Position numbers and translations under genes: made by a program. 64,000 nucleotides of DNA from Clostridiaceae bacterium. Its GTDB lineage: Bacteria > Bacillota > Clostridia > Peptostreptococcales > T1SED10-28. This document shows, piece by piece, positions 61,834 through 64,000 of the stretch. Within the stretch, counting starts at the first letter, position 1, and every line of letters starts with the position of its first letter. The DNA is taken from assembly GCA_003554105.1 (NCBI GenBank), contig PWFQ01000060.1, positions 117,531 through 181,530 of the forward strand. Direction: 5' to 3'. A model generated the notes under the pieces. The model searched no databases. It was not told where the DNA came from and saw only the letters and a program-made list of their open reading frames with translations.

Positions 61834-62850
61834 TTATTCACGTTCTTCGTGATCGAATTTCAGTTTTCTTCTTCTGCGGTTCTCACACAATACCACTTCC
61901 ATTCCTGCAATTCTGCTTTTACGTTCATAGGTCTTCTGTTCTTTTTTATCAAAAAGGGTCAGGTGTACCTTCCCTGTCAAGCCTTCCTTAATGGTTTTTT
62001 CCATCTTTCCCAGATTTGGAGCAATTAATTCCCCTTCCCCGTCCTGTTCGGCAGTCACTGACATTTTCGCAACTTTATTTTCAAGGGTAAAGAAAATTTG
62101 ATTTCCCTTTTTATGAAAATCTGACAATCGACTGCGATTGTAAGTCGCAAAGCGATACTCCTTTCCTTTAATCACCACATTTGCGATCAGTCCTTGAAAG
62201 GTTTGGAAGAGAAAGGGAATATCCGCAACGGAGAAAAACAATGCAGTATCCTCTTTGTCGAAAGAATTGGACTGAATCCAAATGTATTCTTCCGGAAAAG
62301 AGGTTCCCCAATCCTTTTCAATGTATCCCCTGCCGTAATTAAACTTTAAGGTAATATCATTCATCTGAATGCTCCCCATGACGTCATGCTTCATACTGAT
62401 GACTCCGTGGTTGCACTGCATCCCCGGGAAATAAGTAAAGGGTCCCATAATACCGGGGGCATAAAGACTTCTCCGGATGGGAGTAAATGGATGAATCTCA
62501 ATAGTCCCGAGAAAATTAAGCTCCCCATCCTGAAGATCGAGAAAAATTTTCTTCTCAGTAAAAATACTCTTTCCCCCTTGAATTTTAAATGCATCCTCCA
62601 AGTAATGAAAGGTCTCCATGGGATAACGGACATAACCTGTTTTATAATGATTTTTTCCTTGTTCATCCAAGGTGGATAATATGTATTGAATAAAGCAGTG
62701 CTGATCTCCTTCTACCAGACTGACTCCCGGTATCAGTGCTAAAGACATGGTTCCCGCCTGATTAACCTGCTGATAGTACCAGCCTTCAAAATAATTGTGC
62801 TTGTTTAAGTTTCCTTGAAAAAGCATTGGCTTTCTGCGATTCTTCGGCAT
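61834..62850 (-). CDS. tocopherol-cyclase-like protein
   Basis: 338 aa protein of the tocopherol cyclase-like family. Signature blocks are YFEGWYYQ, a mid-chain FTYFPGMQCNHG and YIEKDWGTSFPEEYIWIQSN. Clostridia do not make tocopherol, and these bacterial homologs are of unknown function, perhaps acting on a lipid or carotenoid. ATG 62850 has GAGGAGGG about 10 nt upstream; the open frame extends to 63033 but its earlier Met codons lack SDs. First gene of an operon with PFK. Confidence 0.8.
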   Translation of the reverse strand: MPKNRRKPMLFQGNLNKHNYFEGWYYQQVNQAGTMSLALIPGVSLVEGDQHCFIQYILSTLDEQGKNHYKTGYVRYPMETFHYLEDAFKIQGGKSIFTEKKIFLDLQDGELNFLGTIEIHPFTPIRRSLYAPGIMGPFTYFPGMQCNHGVISMKHDVMGSIQMNDITLKFNYGRGYIEKDWGTSFPEEYIWIQSNSFDKEDTALFFSVADIPFLFQTFQGLIANVVIKGKEYRFATYNRSRLSDFHKKGNQIFFTLENKVAKMSVTAEQDGEGELIAPNLGKMEKTIKEGLTGKVHLTLFDKKEQKTYERKSRIAGMEVVLCENRRRRKLKFDHEERE

Positions 62851-63053
62851 GTTGTCAGTTCCCTCCTCGACTCCCCTGAGATTTTCAATTTTTCTATTCA
62901 TACCCCTTATTACTTCGATGTTCACGGCTTTTTTTCCTGCAAAGGTGAAGAGATTCATCCCGGAACAGAGAAAAATCCCAAAGTCCGGAAAACCCGGAGC
63001 CTTGAGATTTCTCTTTTGCTGTCCTATGATCATTAAACCCCTTCTAAACTTCC

Positions 63054-64000
63054 TTATTCCATTTCAAAGGAAGGGATTCGCACAACTCCATGAGCTGCAA
63101 CATAGAATCCTGCATCTAGATCGACTTCAACAATTGCTCCATTGGTATATGGGAATTGTCCCGGTGCTGCTGTTGGTACGTTGTTTCTACCCCGTCGTAC
63201 CATTGGCAGTGGAGTTTCTCCGACCCATAGATGGTATTCAGAGATTGTGAAAGGCGCATCTACCATATACTCAACTTTTGCCAAAGTGCTTCCGTCTTCT
63301 TCATACACCTCTACAATTAACCTTCCGACTAATGTTCCGCGTTCGGTGTCATTCTGTCCTGCTGCTGCAAACAGAAGGAATTCATGGGTTCCCTCGGAAT
63401 TAATGAAGTTTGTCCAACCCCACGCTTCAGAGTTGTTTCCTTCAATTTCATTGTTTCTGTAAACGATACCGGAAACAGTTTCTCCTCGAGCACCGTCATC
63501 ATATGCTGCTTTGCTGTATGCCCAAATGGTTTCATCCTGGAACAGGAAGATATTCTGGATAGTCACTTCGGTAGTTTCACCGTTATTGACATCCACTTCC
63601 ACCGGTTCTGTAGAGGAAACATCATCCACGACGTAGATGACTGTCCACGTATCAGTGTCAACATCCAGTTCAGAGATCGTGTACTTCCCTGGAAGCAACA
63701 TATCATTCTTGTATGTCCAATCATTTTCCTCATTTAAGATCACTTCAAGTCCATCTTCACCGAATGAAGGTCCTTCGATAAGAACGGTGATAGACTCAGG
63801 AATTTCATCATCAAAGTAGAGTTCATCAAAGATCCACTGCTTGTTAATGATTAACTCTCCGGGAATATAGGTGTTAGTAATGGTGACTTCCACCAAATCT
63901 CCCTCTTCGACAAATGGTCCCACGGTCACAGGCTGCTCAGGCGAAATGGATACATCCCACTCCTCGCCCACATTCTGCTCTTCAACGGTATAGTCTCCGA
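63054..64000 (-). CDS. surface protein with Cna-B/prealbumin-like domains (partial, 5' end outside the window)
   Basis: C-terminal 315 residues are visible; the frame is open through 64000, so the N-terminus is missing. About residues 1-20 of this piece end one beta domain (YTVEEQNVGEEW); then VTIDN-type repeats (EVTITNTYIPGELIINKQW and TTEVTIQNIF) mark a Cna-B/SpaA-like prealbumin domain. The last 130 residues form a different beta-rich domain. There is no LPXTG anchor. Such domains are common in pilins, adhesins and cell-surface stalks. The composition is acidic, with 13 or more Glu in the first 60 residues, as in extracellular proteins of halophiles or alkaliphiles. Confidence 0.75.
   Translation of the reverse strand, partial: GDYTVEEQNVGEEWDVSISPEQPVTVGPFVEEGDLVEVTITNTYIPGELIINKQWIFDELYFDDEIPESITVLIEGPSFGEDGLEVILNEENDWTYKNDMLLPGKYTISELDVDTDTWTVIYVVDDVSSTEPVEVDVNNGETTEVTIQNIFLFQDETIWAYSKAAYDDGARGETVSGIVYRNNEIEGNNSEAWGWTNFINSEGTHEFLLFAAAGQNDTERGTLVGRLIVEVYEEDGSTLAKVEYMVDAPFTISEYHLWVGETPLPMVRRGRNNVPTAAPGQFPYTNGAIVEVDLDAGFYVAAHGVVRIPSFEME

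Overview
The window is 64 kb of a low-to-moderate G+C, gene-dense chromosome carried mostly on the minus strand. It looks like an anaerobic Firmicute of class Clostridia. Pointers are a selenocysteine-encoding UGA in a peroxiredoxin gene, strong AGGAGG ribosome binding sites throughout, a glutaminyl-tRNA synthetase, a PPi-type phosphofructokinase, a 4Fe-4S/flavin membrane oxidoreductase, a PplA-like flavin lipoprotein, heavy dependence on cobalamin, and two NhaC-type Na+/H+ antiporters that would suit an alkaliphile or halophile (Alkaliphilus/Tindallia-like; the exact lineage is inference). No rRNA, tRNA, CRISPR array, IS element or prophage was seen.

Layout. 1-5 kb: DNA repair (Ogt, class II photolyase), a ferritin-like protein, MscS and the selenoprotein peroxiredoxin. 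5-10 kb: an OsmC protein, an operon joining a B12-binding sensor-like protein to a MacB-type ABC exporter, and a fused polyferredoxin/flavin reductase. The OsmC and reductase genes have similar C/G-rich palindromes at their promoters. 10-22 kb: two cyclic-di-GMP signalling proteins, a nitroreductase with methylglyoxal synthase, topoisomerase IV, a bacterial eRF1-like (baeRF) protein and DegV. 22-34 kb: methionine synthase with a separate reactivation protein, FtsZ, DNase IV, a lipid kinase, rhomboid, isochorismatase family, FolC, and small metabolic or membrane genes. 33-43 kb: two NhaC antiporters, a cobalamin riboswitch controlling a DUF4430 protein plus an ECF S component, GlnRS, a PAS-GGDEF-HD-GYP protein and diaminopropionate ammonia-lyase. 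43-52 kb: a tandem-FMN lipoprotein behind a perfect palindrome, a DnaD-like protein with internal 12-bp and 18-bp repeats, and a visibly G+C-richer operon resembling the linearmycin-resistance set (ATPase, two ABC-2 permeases, histidine kinase, response regulator) extended by a CPBP protease and a LiaF-like membrane protein. 52-64 kb: polyamine transporter potABCD, GNAT, MATE exporter, small redox and HD proteins, CsaA, a CofE-like ligase, PFK, a tocopherol-cyclase-like protein and the C-terminal part of a surface protein with Cna-B-like domains.

How the genes fit together. Cobalamin is the strongest theme: a riboswitch-controlled uptake locus, MetH with its stand-alone activator, and a B12-binding protein translationally coupled to an exporter. 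Thiol/redox defence is the second: Sec-peroxiredoxin, OsmC, the flavin/Fe-S reductase and the flavinylated lipoprotein. Three GGDEF proteins, two of them with HD-GYP domains, indicate active c-di-GMP signalling.

Many starts were moved inward from the longest open frame where a Shine-Dalgarno sequence clearly chose a downstream codon; these are stated entry by entry. All function assignments come from reading motifs, without database searches.
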